Counted from the first letter of the stretch, positions 46,054 to 59,039 are shown. The stretch is DNA of 64,000 nt from Boletus sp. NGJ (GCA_019096195.1 JAGTXK010000239.1:558001-622000); one strand, 5' to 3'. Notes: generated by a model not told the origin, from the letters alone. Translations and numbers: made by a program.

Positions 46054-47635
46054 TTAGGCGGTGGCGTTGTTGAAAACAAGCAAGTTAGGTGAGCCCTTGC
46101 CTACATCCGTAATCACGCCGTGGGTTGACAGCGACACGATGGCCTGCCTTAGCTGGTTAGGAGTCATGGTGAGTGGACCGGGAACTGGGACAAAGAAGTC
46201 GGGTGAAGGAAGGTATTGAGACATCCAGTAAGGAAGTACTGCACGAGCGATGGCATAGAAGGAGGTATATCTCTCTTCAGCCATGAGGACCTCAGGAGAG
46301 ACCTGGAGAGGAATAGAAGGATTGAATGTCACAGAGGGGTAGATGGAGAGGAGGTACGCGATCAAGCCGGCAACATGAGGCGATGCCATGGAGGTGCCCG
46401 AGAGCGTGGCAATTGCCGTTGGGGAACCCGTGTAAGTGGAGAGAATGTTGAGACCGGGAGCGAAGACATCCACGCATGTGCCCCAGTTGGAGAAGTAAGC
46501 GCGCTCGTCACCAAGCGTGGAAGCTCCAACAGTGATTGCGTTTTTCGAGGCCGCTGGGGAATAGTCACAAGCGTCCTTGTCGTCATTCCCTAGATTCGGT
46601 GAGCAAACGGAAATAAAAGGTTATTCAAAATTCACACACCAGCTGCAACAGCAAAGTGGAGCCCAGCTTCGACAGACCTGTCGACGACCCTATCCAAGGA
46701 TGGTGACTTGGACCCTCCAAGACTCATGTTGCCAACGGAACCCTTGTGGGCAGTCTTGCCAGTCGCAGCGATTTCAGCACGGGCAGCTGCAGCCTTGCGC
46801 TGAGCCTGTTGCGAAGCCCACGCAACACCGGCAACGACGTCGGACATGGATCCACTACCGTTGGAACCAAGAACCTTGACAGCAATGAGGTTTGCCTTCT
46901 TAGCAACACCGTACTTTCTGGATCCAATGGTACCGGCGCAGTGTGAACCGTGACCGTTGCCGTCTTCATCCTCGTCATTGGTTGGAATGGTTTTCCCCCA
47001 GGAGGCACGGTCCTCAAACTCTGCATGGTTGATGTTGATACCGGTATCGACGATGTAGACGTCAACACCCTCGCCACCGTTTGAATTATATACGTAGCTC
47101 GTGAAAGTGCCAAAGGTGAGTCTGTCCCTGTGACTGATACGAGCGAGACCCTGTGGGGTATTAAGTACTTGAGTGGAGATAAGGGGGAGGGACATACCCA
47201 GGGTGCGCCCTTCTGGGTGTCGATCGGGTCAATGTCGGTGGTACGGACAATTTGATCGCGCTCTATGAAATCAACCTCGGGCATTGCCCGTATTTGCTCT
47301 AGAACTCCATCAGTGAACTCTCCAGCGTAACCTTTGATGTGGGTGTCATAGACATGACGGAGACCAGAAGCGACATTGTCGCCAAGGAAGGAGTCGGATA
47401 GGTGAGCAGACTGCAAGAAATTGAGGTGGTTCTGCATGAGGGATGGTGGTATATCATCCTTCAACACGACAATGTACGAGTTGTTGATGGTACCGTGGAC
47501 ATGCTCGACCTCGACGAGGGGGGCGACACCGAGATAGGGACGACGGTGTGAGGTATATGAAGAGGTAGAGAGAGGGGTGGCCAGCGCTGAGGAGGCCAGC
47601 GACGCCGCCAGAAAGGCAAGAGTGAACTGGGACAT
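46054..47635 (-). CDS. PRB1: Cerevisin-type subtilisin-like serine protease (S8, inhibitor I9 prodomain)
   Basis: Three exons: first ends at about 47199 (GAPW), the second at about 46630 (HFAVAAG). A signal peptide (MSQFTLAFLAASLASSALA) precedes an I9 prodomain (NNSYIVVLKDDIPPSLMQNH to VDFIERDQIVRTTDID). The catalytic domain begins near APWGLARISHR. The triad is Asp in YIVDTGINI, His in GNGHGSHCAGTIG and Ser in LSGTSMASPHVAG, with oxyanion Asn in AVAAGNDD. It has no long C-terminal extension. Proteases of this type are vacuolar or secreted proteinase-K-like enzymes; without the vacuolar context I cannot tell which, so the symbol is only the closest yeast name. It is divergent from the sulfate transporter (651 bp). 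Confidence 0.93.
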
Positions 47636-48286
47636 GACGGACGGATAAGAGTCGTGTTCGTCAACAGCTTACTACTTAACGGTTTCTCCGGTTGTGATTG
47701 GCGTTATTTGGTTTCGGTGGCGGGCGCATCCGCAGTGGGACACCAGTCTTGTTATCAAAACGACTCGTCTCAGCTCAGACTCTGCGGGTTTCGCCTGATA
47801 AAAGTGTCTTCGATATGAATGCACGTTGTAACAATATCTAGGTTGTACCAAATTGACAGCTCAATCTCAGAGGGTCCGTTATCGCGACTCACACAGCATC
47901 CACCAACGTATGGGAGTTTTCGTATCTCGATCGGCAATTGGCTCTTTACAACGGTGTTCCCGTTCGATTAGGTCTCAGGTCGAGTGCCTTCTCGATAAGA
48001 TGGCTCTTCTCGGGAGAAGCTGCCCATGTAAAATAAATAATTGGCTACTACGTCTCGACAGGCATACGGTATGCCACTCTCCCCACGCAGGCCAACGCTC
48101 CCTCCCATGACTCCTCCAGTGTTAATACTATTATTACTACGCACAGGCAGTAGAGGTGATGTGTCTCATCAGACTCCTCGCAGAGTGACTCATGTCGCAC
48201 CAGGCACGTGACAGGTAGAGACACGGTGCAAGAGACTCGCATTTGGTACGCCCTGCCTTGGTGGAGTTCACCGTCGTGTTTTAAAA
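47636..48286. other. Divergent promoter region between protease and sulfate transporter
   Basis: No gene. Intergenic 651 bp shared by two outward-facing promoters. A CACGTG E-box occurs at 48204-48209; bHLH factors such as Cbf1 use this site in sulfur genes of yeasts, so a role for the transporter is possible. Confidence 0.4.
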
Positions 48287-51095
48287 ATGAGCGCCAACTC
48301 GCATCCGCACGACACTTCGTTCCATACAATTTCGACTTCCACCTCCTTCTCCTCATTTCGCGGAATGGTGCATGTGCAAGAGAGTGCGCCTCTTCTCAAC
48401 CGAGACGATGTCGAAGCTGGTCCAGCTCGGTACGGCGCAAATACACCCTCTGCGGCAGACGCGGCCTCGACCGTTGGTGTGTCTCTATATACTGTGTCCC
48501 ATCTACCTGGAAACCAACTCGCTTCCCAGTCCTTGAAGGAGTCAAGCGGAGAAAAATACGTGACACCAAGTTCGCAAGGAGATTGCGATATTACGTGCCT
48601 TCAACCGGATGGATCCCTGACTACTCATTCTCTCTGTAAGTCATTGTTGTCTTGCCTTCGCTGTGTCCTTCTCATCCCGGTTCAGGCTCGGTGGCGATGT
48701 TCTCGCTGGCGTATCACTCGCCGCTATGCTCATACCCCAGTCCGTCAGTTACGGTACCTCGCTAGCCAAGATTGGTCCAACCGCCGGCCTTGTAAGCAAC
48801 AATGCTTTCGCCTAGTAACCGACTTAGTGCTATCTTTTCCTGTCAGTTCGCAGCTGCTATACCTCCCATAGCTTACAGTTTACTTGGAACCTCAAGGCAA
48901 CTCAGTGTTGCAGCAGAGGCTGCTTTGTCACTGCTTGTCGGTCAATCCGTTACCGAGTATCGTCACGCGGACCCCAATTCTTCTCCCGATAAACTAGGCC
49001 TTGCTGTGGCCACTGCGATAGGTCTTCAGGTATGGTTTCCCGATTTCCTCATCAAAATACTACATACACACCAATGTCAGGTTGGTTTATTTGCGTTCCT
49101 CCTGGGTTTCCTGCGCCTTGGCTTTTTGGACGTCGTTCTCAGCCGTGCACTTCTCCGTGGTTTTGTGAGTGCCGTCGCAGTCGTAATCATTGTGTGCGTA
49201 TGGTGTCCTTCGTTTCGGCGCACGCATTGATGTTGCGTGTAGTGAGCAACTCATCCCGATGTTTGGCTTGGTTGCGTTGGAGGATCAAGTCCGGCCTGAA
49301 TCGACTTTAGACAAGATCCTTTTTCTCGTTGAATATGTTTGGACACACTCCCATAAACTGACAACCCTCATCAGTTTCGGAGTATTTTTCATCCTGGTTT
49401 TCCTACGTCTTTTCAAAGAGTCCTTCAAGAGAACTTGGTGGATTTATCGGCTTCCTGAGGTTCTTTTCGTCGTCGTCGTCTCCACTTGTAGGCCGTGGTG
49501 ATACCAATAGTACTCTACTTTAACATTGTTTTTAGGGATATCCAATGAGCTGCATTGGGAAAAAGATGGCGTCGCGATTCTCGGTTCTGTCCCTATATCG
49601 ACCGGGAAACATTTCTTCAAGTTTCCTCTGGGCTCACACACGTACCCTCTCCTGCGCGGCACAACATCCACTGCGATGTGAGTTTCTCCGTTGTATGTGA
49701 ACCCCTGAGTTAATAATTGGACTTCACAGTCTAGTCACGGTCATTGGGTTCTTGGATAGCATTGTAGCTGCGAAGCAGAACGGGGACCGCTTCGGCCATC
49801 CAATTAGTCCGAACCGCGAGCTAGTTGCGTTGGGCGCGGCCAATCTTGCTGGATCATTTGTTCCAGGCACCCTTCCCGCTTTCGGTTCTATTTTGAGGTT
49901 CGTACAGTTGGTATCAGTTTAGACACTAACGCCCACAAGATAACAGGTCTCGGATTAATGGCGATGTTGGTGCCAGAACGCAGCTGGCTTCGTTGATTAC
50001 CGCGGGGCTTGTCCTCCTAGCGACATTCTTCCTCCTTCCTATTCTTTACTTCTTGCCCAAATGTGTATTAGCTGCTATGTCTGTCTCTCCCGCGTCACGT
50101 CATGTGGCCCGTTTTGACTCCCGTCTCCACAGCATTTGTTTGTTCGCCATGTCCCTCTTTTCCGAGGTTCCACATGACTTGGTGTACAACTACAAGTACG
50201 TTATTTTCCTTCAAACAAGAGCACCTAATCTCAGGATCTAATACCAGGATCGGAGCATGGACGGATTTGGCAATGATGTTCATCACGTTCACTCTTTCTG
50301 TTATTTGGAATGTTGAGATTGGTATCGTAGTGAGTTTGATTATAGCGCTTCTGCTTGTTGTCCGGCGGTCGTCAAAAACACGTATGACGGTGCTTGTGAG
50401 TCCTGCCAAACTCGATAGTTTGAACTTGTTGACTGGCGATCTGATGCAGGGCCGTGTTCCCGGCACAAATCAGTGGCGATCTGTGACTGACGTCCCCGAA
50501 GCAGAGGACATTCCTGGGACACTGATCGTGCGCATTCGGGAGAGCCTTGATTTCGGTACGCAAGATAATTATGACAGCCTAACCCTTTGCTTACATTATT
50601 TCAGCCAACAGCTCTCAACTAAAAGGTGTGTATTGTCTTGTGACCATACTGTGCCAACGACTTGCGTTGCCGATAGGGCGATTGCGGAGATTTGAGCTGT
50701 ATGGTGCTCACCACGCGCATCCGTCTGAGGAGCCCAGAAGACAACCTCCTGATGTGTTGGTCTTCCATATGGCCGATGTCGATAGCTGCGATGCATCGTA
50801 TGTGTAGCAGTCTTGTCTTTGCTTCGTGACTAACTGTGTCGGATGACAAGGGCGGTACAAATTTTTCATGAGCTGTTGGAGTCATACAAGGTGAGGATGA
50901 AACACCCAAGTTGATTTCACTTCATTGACCTGTCTCCCATCGCAGAAACGAGGCGTTGACCTGTACATCACGCACCTCCGATTTGGGATCCGAGGGGTGT
51001 TTGAGAACGCGGGTATTGTGAGACTGCTAGGTCCCGATGCTTTCTATGATACCCTTGGAGAGGCTATCACGCATATCGAGGCAAGGCGTGACTGA
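48287..51095 (+). CDS. SulP-family sulfate/anion transporter with STAS domain
   Basis: Starts MSANSHPHDTSFHTISTSTS, a hydrophilic leader with ESAPLLNRDDVEAG. After an intron (from about 48477, 53 nt) comes the SulP pore: VPSTGWIPDYSFSL, LGGDVLAGVSLAAMLIPQSV, YGTSLAKIGPTAGLFAA, IAYSLLGTSRQLSVAAEAAL, GLFAFLLGFLRLGFLDVVLS and LLRGFVSAVAVVIIV. Then RNRELV-type ANLAGSFVPGTLPAFGSILR, NGDVGARTQLASLITAGLVL and LFSEVPHDLVYNYKIGAWTD. The C-terminal STAS domain has LVFHMADVDSCDASAVQIFH and RGVDLYITHLRF, ending EAITHIEARRD before TGA. Many introns of about 50 nt. Vacuolar or plasma membrane placement is open; the long spacer before STAS resembles the Ybr235/YGR125-type subgroup more than Sul1. Confidence 0.92.
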
Positions 51096-51534
51096 TGACG
51101 GTCTCTGCGAGGCTAGTGATTTCCCATAACGACATTATACGACATTCACGACGTTGGCTGTGTGTAGATATAATTGTCGTCACGGTTTATTTCTATGGTA
51201 GATTTCGCATGTGGATCCCGGAATCTTTACAATCGGTCGATGTATCTCTGGAATCAGGCAAGCAGGATCCAATCCAACGCAAAAGGACCGTCGGGACGCG
51301 TTTGGTTTGGTTCTCGGTTAGCCAGGCTCACTTTCCGGTGGCTGGAGTGCCGTGATTGACAGCGGATCAATTTTGTCACAACTTTGCATGGCTCAGAGGT
51401 TTGACCAATTTTTATACAATGTAATTGAATATTGAAAAACCTCGGCTATGGTCGAACGAACGCCTTTTGAGCGCTGATCATGTTATAAGACAACTTGCGA
51501 GGTGCAAGTTTCTTGGTTTCCCTCCTTTCCAGCA
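51096..51534. other. Intergenic, promoter of the sedolisin gene
   Basis: 439 bp without gene pattern; AT-rich before 51440. Confidence 0.45.
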
Positions 51535-53940
51535 ATGCCCTCTTCTCTCCTTCCATTCGTTTTACTCTCTCTCGCAGTCGCAGCCACCTCGGACCCACTT
51601 CTCTCCCGCTGGATTCCTCATGAGCGTCGCTCACACATCCCGTCAGGATGGAACCTGGCCCGCAAACACGATCCATCCGCCGTTATTCCCCTTCGTTTCG
51701 CACTTGCACAGTCCAACATCGAGGACCTTGAAGAATACCTCTACGATGTCTCTCATCCCAGCTCTCCCAACTATGGCAAGCACTGGTCCGCTGGTAAAGT
51801 CGCCTCGACGTTCGCCCCGGGTCGTGAGTCCGTCGACACCGTTCGGGACTGGCTGCTCGAGAGTGGTGTTGAGTCGCATCGCGTGAAGCTCTCCGCGTCA
51901 GGGGGTTGGCTCGAATTCAAGGCGACCGTCCGGGAAGCGGAGGACCTCTTGCACGCAAGTTACAATGTGTACGGACACGAGACGGGTGCCGAACATGTCG
52001 GTGAGTGACGTTGTGATTCTAGAAACATACATTTCGACCGACGCGCTCTGGTACCGTGCGCGTTCAGCGTGTGAAAGCTACCATCTTCCCGAGCACGTAG
52101 CGGCGCACGTCGACTTTGTGACTCCTACTGTTCACTTTGATGCCAAGTTGTCCAAGCGTTCCGGTGGTCTTAAATCTATTGGTCTACCTAGCGGTAGCAA
52201 CGGTCCAAAGACGACCGGGCAAGTGTTAGACTGGATCGACCCGGACCAGCTCTCGCACTGTGATACTCACATCACCCCTTCGTGTCTCCGTGCATTGTAT
52301 GGATTTGTGCATGACCCGATTGTCCCCGAGAAGAATAGCTATGGTATTGGTGAGTACGATCATGTCATCGAACGAACTCTGTTTGAGGTCGCGTGTAGTC
52401 GAGTATACCCCGGAATCGTTTCGTCAGGACGATCTCAATATATTCGCCAAGAACTTCTCCTCGGATCTTTATGGCGTCAGCCCTACCATGGTTTCTATTG
52501 ACGGTGGTATGTAAACTACATCAGAATGCTGGAGAGCCCACTTATACTTCACCAGGTGCATTGAGCTCGCAGGAAACATTTGATATTAACGGAGAGTCCA
52601 ACCTCGATCTTCAGTATGCCATGAACCTTGTAACGAAGAAACAAAAAGTCACTTTGTACCAAGTCGGTGATCCGGTCGAAGGTCTGAACTCTTATCATAT
52701 AACGCTCTTGTTGTCTGACCGAGGATGGGCTTCTACAGGTGCAACCTTCAACAACTTCCTTGATGCGCTCGATGGTTCCTATTGCACCTTCGAAGGTGGC
52801 GATGACCCGAATGCGGATGGTGTTTACCCCGATACCGCAGCTGGTGGATACGATGGTCAGAAAAGCCTAATTCATATCTTCTCGTGTTGACCTCGTCTCT
52901 GTGATCAGGTCCCGAGGCTTGTGGCACCGTCAAACCCGCTAATGTGATCTCCACTTCCTACGGATACAACGAGGCCGACTTGACAGTTGCTTATGCGTCA
53001 CGCCAGTGTGCCGAGTATGGCAAACTTGGTCTCATGGGTGTTACCATTCTGTACAGCTCCGGCGACAATGGCGTCGCAGGTAACAATGATCTCTGTCTGA
53101 ACCCAGATGGTATTGTCCCTCCTTTTGCGGAATGACACGTTCTTACTGGTGTGTTCTGTGCAGGCACTCAATCGGCGAATGGCAAGATTTTCAACCCATC
53201 TTTCCCTCCTACTTGCCCCTACGTCACTTCAGTCGGCGCAACGCAACTCAGTCCCGGAAAGGCCGTTGTTGACGGCGAAGACGCATGCGAGGAAATCATC
53301 TACTCCAGTGGTGGATTCAGCAACTACTTTGCGATGCCCGATTACCAGGAGGATACTGTCAGTGCATACCTGACGAACACTCCTCCTGCGTACCCTAGTG
53401 ATATCTGGAACTCGACCGGAAAGGTAGGATGGATGTGATTTCGTCCGTACGGACCACTTATGATATACGCGGCCGTTTAGTCTCGTGCATACCCTGATAT
53501 CTCTGCAAACGGTGCCAACTATGTGGTCGCGGTAAGCTAAGCAGTCCCATCCGTCATGATCCTGTGTTGGTAATCTGTGCATTGTCAGATTGACGGCAAC
53601 TTTACCCTTGTGTATGGCACTTCTGCTGCCGCGCCTGTTTTGGGAGCCATGCTCGCGATGGTGAACGATGCTCGCATCGCGATGGGCAAGTCTACCGTCG
53701 GCTTCATCAACCCTGTTGTGGGTATTTTTTTGAACGTGACGAAACGCGAACAGGCCCGCTGACGTTTGGCGACAGCTCTACGCCGCTAATTTTTCTGATA
53801 GTTTCAACGATGTCACTAACGGTACTAACCCTGGTTGTGGCACGCTTGGCTACAACACGAGCCGGGGTTGGGACCCTGTGACGGGTCTTGGAACGCCAAG
53901 GTTCCCTGTTCTTCTTGCCAAGTGGACAGCCATGCCTTGA
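51535..53940 (+). CDS. Sedolisin-family tripeptidyl-peptidase (S53)
   Basis: A signal peptide (MPSSLLPFVLLSLAVAATSD) is followed by the Pro-kumamolisin activation domain (FALAQSNIEDLEEYLYDVSH, SSPNYGKHWSAGKVASTFAP, WLEFKATVREAEDLLHASYN). The catalytic domain has Glu and Asp in GESNLDLQYAMNL (E-x3-D), the oxyanion Asp in LYSSGDNGVAG, and Ser in VYGTSAAAPVLGAML (in relatives SGTS). GGFSNYFAMPDYQ and the Ca2+ site at NDVTNGTNPGCG with GWDPVTGLGTPRF complete it. TGA at 53938-53940. Secreted acid proteases of this family release tripeptides from protein N-termini. About ten introns; those at 52505-52555 and 53400-53530 were read by eye and may shift by a few bases. Tyr in place of Ser before the catalytic GTS is a small variation. 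Confidence 0.92.
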
Positions 53941-56336
53941 ATGGCGTATCGTGTACCGAGACGACCAACCTTATTGACCCGCTCGCTAATTTTTCTTGAC
54001 CCTCTTATGGACTTGATCTTGCTCAAAGGAGCGTGGACAGTAGATCGACATGCATTGATACGTCTACTTATTCCCCGCCGCTTCACCGAATCACCACTGA
54101 TTTCCCGTCCTAATTCACCTGCACAAAGGGGAGGTGCTTTTTTGGGTAGAACGATGGTCTTGTAGTGCCAAATGCTAAGAGTGTATATGAATCCCAGGTC
54201 TTGGCATAACCCATTTCAAAACATCATAGCAGGCTAGAATTTTTCGGCATACAGGTGGACTCTGAATCTGACCGAAACCAGAAATGGTATCCCATACCAT
54301 GTCACACGACGGGCTCGAGGACGCGACGTCTTGATGCCTCGTGAGCGAGTAAGTCACAGCGGCCATCCGATTCGACAAGGACAGTTCTTTGTATGTCCCT
54401 TGACCACGCTTTCCCAGCCTCTATTCTACAGTGTTCGGCCATCGGCCTCTGTTGTAGAGACACTGTACGAGCCAGAACGGTACTGGATAAACGGGTACGT
54501 GGTCTTCAAGCTTCAGGGGTTCATCGTTGGGTCTCAGCAATTTGTCACAGGGCCGTCTTCTCCAACCGTTATCGTGTTTCTCTACGTCGCTTGTAGACGA
54601 GTTCGTTGGGCCAATGCATTTGCATTTTCCTGTTTCACATGGATCAGATGTGTGGGATGAGGCGAAAAGCAACTGGAGAAACCCGTCGGTCCCAGTGTGT
54701 CGTTTGGGCAACTGAAGCTCGTAGAGGGCTCTCGAACGGGACCAATTTTCCAGAGATTGTTCGAGGTCAACCAACCGTTGACAGCAGACACGCAAAATGC
54801 GTCCGTTTCATTCACGAGTTCCGTACTGCTATACACCGCAAGAGTACTCGACGGCGATCGTCTTCTCGTTAGTTTTGCCACCGTTGTGCACATTCAACCC
54901 TTCGTTTTCCCTCGCAACCACGAGGCCATCCTTATTCCTACAGATGTCTTGTTCGTGATCTTCGCAAACGTCTGGGACCCACCAAAAGGTATATAAGCGG
55001 TGGTAAAGGTATCTTCTCTCGTGTGCACTCGTGGACATGTACGCTGGACCTATTGTTGAGCGATTTTCGCTGCCCAGACGCTCGGAAACGGCAGATGGAC
55101 GGTTATCCTCCTGATCTCTGCAGCTTCGCGAACGCACTCGCTTTATGCCCAAGTCTCGCTCTTTCTATCACGCACTTGTCATCGGTTTTCTGTAATTCGC
55201 CGAACACGCAAGCTGAAACATTTTTCATCGGGGACATAAGCCATCCTGTTTTCGACTGGGACAATCCCGATCTTTATATCCTCGCGACCGGAAGCCACGA
55301 CCTGTTTGGTGCATTCTTTGGTCCTTGTCGCACTGCTCGTATCGGACCCCATGTCCAGGGAAAGATTTTTCAGTGGCTTTGTAAAGACTTGGTAACCTAG
55401 GGAGTTCAAAGTGCCATGGTGGGGAGCACCAGACCTGCCTTGCTAAGTGGCCAACCTTGAATCGCCTCATCATGCATGTGATTGAGCTCCAAGAGCGAAA
55501 TGAACATGTGCCGACATCATCTCCACCAGGATACATGCTCAATGAAGCTGCCTTGCCATGTGCAAGTCAGGGATGAACACCTGAATTACTTGGACTACGT
55601 GCTGAGCTCGTCCTCGTCCTCACCCGAGCGCCATGTAATTCATGGTGACCAATGCTGAGTTGTGTCTCCAAATCTCGTCGTACACGCGGAACATGCACTG
55701 GACTCGCTCATCGTCCATATGGATTGCTTGGAGAGCCTGCTGATCACCCCGGCCGTCGCCACGCATCCGATGATCGAGCGACAGGAACTTTCAAGACAAG
55801 CCGCGCGCATGGTCAAACCCGACCGAATATTCGCAGTATTCAGGCTACGGTCATTGTTGTTGTACTGGCAGGTGCTAGTGTCCAGTCGGCTGGGAGATTA
55901 AAGCCATTGGGTCGGCGATGGCAGCCTACGTGATATTGTAACTTTCAGCAGATCGCAGAGCGGGCGCGTTACTAGTGTTTTTCAGGTCCAACCAGAGGAA
56001 AATCTCGCGAACTAAAAAAAAAAAAGTCTGGTCAGACAAGACTTGGGAAGAAGCAAAACCCGGCGGCGCTACAATACACTGAGACGTTTGGATCGAACGA
56101 AGAACATAGATTTTCAGAATGTCATTCCAACGCTGGATGCGCGTGCGCTTCCCGAAGGGTTACCTAGGTACAGATTGACCGCTTTATTGCCACAGTCGAT
56201 AGGACGACGAGACTTCTCGTGATTGTACTCCCTTCGATTCGGAGCCTTTAAATTGAAAACAGGTCTGGATTACAGTTAGGATCTTCAAATCATAATAGAG
56301 CATATACAATCAAATATCGTTTACTATGCATGTCAT
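53941..56336. other. Gene-poor 2.4 kb with unassigned coding-like pieces
   Basis: Plus-strand pieces look protein-like in places: ERYWINGYVVFKLQGFIVGS near 54480, ADTQNASVSFTSSVLLYTAR near 54785, SPNLVVHAEHALDSLIVHMD near 55670. A TATATAAG occurs at 54991. No family, start or splicing model could be fixed, and minus-strand frames overlap them. A poly-A run is at 56015. Confidence 0.35.
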
Positions 56337-57327
56337 TTACATGTCCCACTTTGGAATCGGCAGTCGAGGAGGGAGCCTGGTTCGCCAAGGTGCTGGCTTG
56401 GATTTATGCGGAGGAGCAGGTGCTGGTGGAAATTGCGGCAGCTCCGCTGCATTATCCGACTCCAGCGGTTTCCGTCCTTGCTGGACACCACTCCTCTGTT
56501 CATATATTTCTTGCGGCAGGCTGAGTGCCTGCCTGGCGGGTGAGCCTGGTGGCGACAATCGAATTGAGGGGGGACGGGGTAACAGATCATCAAAGATTTT
56601 CTCGAGGCTCGAACCACTCTTCTTAACTGGCTTATTTTCTTCCGTCCGAGAGTTCGGGGGGTCGACGGGAAGAGGGGATACCAGTGGTTGATGTTGGACC
56701 CAAGCCGATCCCTGAGAGAGAATCCAAGATAGTCGTGAGTGGTAGAAATGGCTATACGACAGGGGAACTCACGTCCGCGATAAGCCTGGGGTTTGCCCGG
56801 CCAATACTCATCGGGCTCCAGGCCCCCGCTACGAGGCATTGGATCTGGGACGTAGTAGCTCGGCCGACGCTTTGGCATAGGTGGCCGCTGCACTCTGAGG
56901 CGGAGGCGGGGCTGGGGAACTATTGACTGCAAGGGCTCGAAGCCGGAATGCGTAGGAGCAGGGAGAGGAGGAACTATGATGTCGCTAAGTGAGATGTCGC
57001 CATATGCACTGATGACGTATTCATCCTCGGCCTCTCCACTTCGTTGTACGGTTGGATTTGTATCGAAGTCGTGATCGGCGGTTGATTGCGACTGTATAGA
57101 TGTGGTGGCCGTGTATGGTACGGGTGATAGAAACGGGGGTTCCAGCTCGTGGCGAGCCTGGGTTGGTGCTATTTGACTCGGTTGTAGGCCTGAGAGTTTG
57201 AACGCTCTCTTTGGGGCTGAGGTGTCCTGTCAGATATGGGCTCATCAGCGTCGGTGAAGCAGACAGGGGTGGCAACACCCACTGGACGAGCTTGGGACGG
57301 AGGAATGAACGTTGTTCCAGTAGGCAT
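56337..57327 (-). CDS. Proline-rich protein of unknown function
   Basis: Starts MPTGTTFIPPSQARPVGVAT at 57327. After a short intron the frame reads PTQARHELEPPFLSPVPYT, EAEDEYVISAYGDISLSDII, VPPLPAPTHSGFEPL and RPSYYVPDPMPRSGGLEPDE. Two further introns (from the GTGAGT after YRG; then GTATCC to GCCAG of 55 nt) lead to KKSGSSLEKIFDDLLPRPPS and IRLSPPGSPARQALSLPQEI, and the stop is before 56337. Reading straight through after YRG gives a false shift; the two-intron form keeps phase. The protein is Pro/Arg-rich and likely disordered, with no membrane span; it resembles fungal scaffold or signalling adaptors only by composition. Confidence 0.55.
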
Positions 57328-57977
57328 GATCGATGATGGAGAGTTGAAGGGGTGGACAACCGATTTGGACCATCATTATTCCGCCCCACCAGACTTATAT
57401 ACCCGCAGTGTTGTGGTAAACGCGAGTTTGTTGTGGACACTATTGTCCACAGTGGCAGCACCGCACAGCGCAGCCGGCTAGGCACGGCAGGCTTACCAGC
57501 TTTTTCAGGTATACTTGGTCAGCGTACGAATGCCCTGGCGTTGACATGAAGGCGCTGTACGATTGAGTTCGACATATATGAAGTTTGACAAGGAGCAAGG
57601 CTCAGGCGCCTGATCACGACATAACCTGGAAGAGCCGGTCAGTCAAATAAATCCAGCGGCTTCAAGGAAGCAAATGCACTTAAATAAGTTGTTCTGGAAC
57701 TCTAATGAGACACGGGAGTTAGGAACAGCACAGTCACAGCGTGGTATACGTCTAGTGCTGCTCTGGTATGGCCAGCTCGGTTCTAGGGGCAATATAAACA
57801 AAAGCAAACAGCGCATACCTCGGTTCACTGAATATTGACCGGAAAGAACGGATCAGACAATACAGCAAGGAAGTACATGAATCGTATCCAAACGAAAAAC
57901 AAGCAAAGCATTGCATGATCATCACCAACCATCTCATCATTCCGTCATCGTCAGTGATACAACACACTCCCAATCCT
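57328..57977. other. Intergenic
   Basis: Promoter of the proline-rich gene and 3' flank of the first peroxidase copy. The last 40 bp resemble the 3' flank of the second copy, so the duplication includes this edge. Confidence 0.5.
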
Positions 57978-59039
57978 TTAAGCAATTTCGCCGTCAACCT
58001 GTTTCGCATCGCCGGCCCAGTCAGCCTCTCGGATGCCCAACTCTACCGGGAGAGTAGTCAAGTTGAGGGTGAAAATAGTCAGCCCGTTGGGTTTGCGGAC
58101 CCGCGATTCCCATCCCTGAGGGAGCCGTTCCTCTGCGAAAATCACACGTAAATCGTCTACCCGGCTCCCAAAAATGGTCGGGATCGTCGACGTGCTACGT
58201 AAGTCAAATGACGAATGTCAGTCCGTCGCAGAGGGGGGAGTGGAATGAGAGACGTACTTGGCACTGCTAAAGAGTCTATGGAAGAGTCGGAGGCTGTACT
58301 CTTTGTTCGTCGCCTTGGATTCGGCTCGGACGCTTCCCCAAAATGCGAGAGAGATCTTTGACGGTGAGAAGTGGGTTTCCGGCAGTATCCTTGCCAGTTG
58401 CGAAAGTGAAAAGTTCTTCGACGAAAGGTGGATGTATCACCGCTTGGTTAGGCTGCAACGCTGTGTCAAGTCCTAATTGGTAGGGAGAAGTAAGCGACCA
58501 CGATGATCGAGTAGCAGAGACATCACTAGTACGTACGGGTGAGCGAAGCGTCATGTTCAATTCCGTTATGCAAGCTAATCTCCTCCAAATCGAACGTGTC
58601 TCTACTATAGCTTTTGTTCAACATGCGGGCGGCATAATGGCACACGAAGTAAGAAAACGAAGCGCTAAAGTTGAACGTTGCATGAATATGTTCGGGAACT
58701 TCGGTGAACTTGATATTTTTTCCACTGCGTGGAATGATTCCTATACACGTTCGAGCGAACAAAATTGCAATGATTGGTGGGTTGAATAGCGCGGTCGTCT
58801 CAATGTACAAACATACCGTGGTTGGCCATTGCGTTCAAGCCAGGGCAACAGGATCGACTTTCGCCTTCCTGCGGTGACCTGTACTCTGGCCAATCTCCTC
58901 CATAACCTGGATGACCCTCAGGTGTAACACTTCCGGCAGGACGGCTAGACTGGACAAGGTTTCCTAACGTCAGAAGGATGTCCCAAGTGAAGATGCTTGC
59001 GTCGTAGAAAGCGTTGGAGATGGAATTAAGAAACTTCAT
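57978..59039 (-). CDS. Chloroperoxidase-like heme-thiolate peroxidase, copy 1, frameshifted
   Basis: Exons 59039-58817, 58740-58537, 58472-58258 and 58194-57978 copy the structure of the sister gene. It begins MKFLNSISNAFYDASIFTWD and has VTPEGHPGYGGDWPEYRSPQ, the heme-ligand motif RSCCPGLNAMANHG, then NGIEHDASLTR (the EHD motif) and HPPFVEELFTFATGKD. Exon 3 is 215 nt, one more than the 214 of copy 2. The extra base lies in the reverse complement of 58325-58332, where AAGCGTCCGAGCC stands for a family K-R-R-A-E; downstream EYSLRLFHRLFSSAK and GSRVDDLRVIFAEERLPQGW are in the next frame. The frame as it stands ends about 20 residues later. These secreted-type or cytosolic enzymes use H2O2 to oxidise or halogenate small molecules. 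A base-call error cannot be ruled out. Confidence 0.85.

Noticed and set aside
56760-56800. Frameshift in the proline-rich gene after YRG
   Set aside because: Two GT-AG introns with a short exon between them keep the phase, so the gene needs no break.
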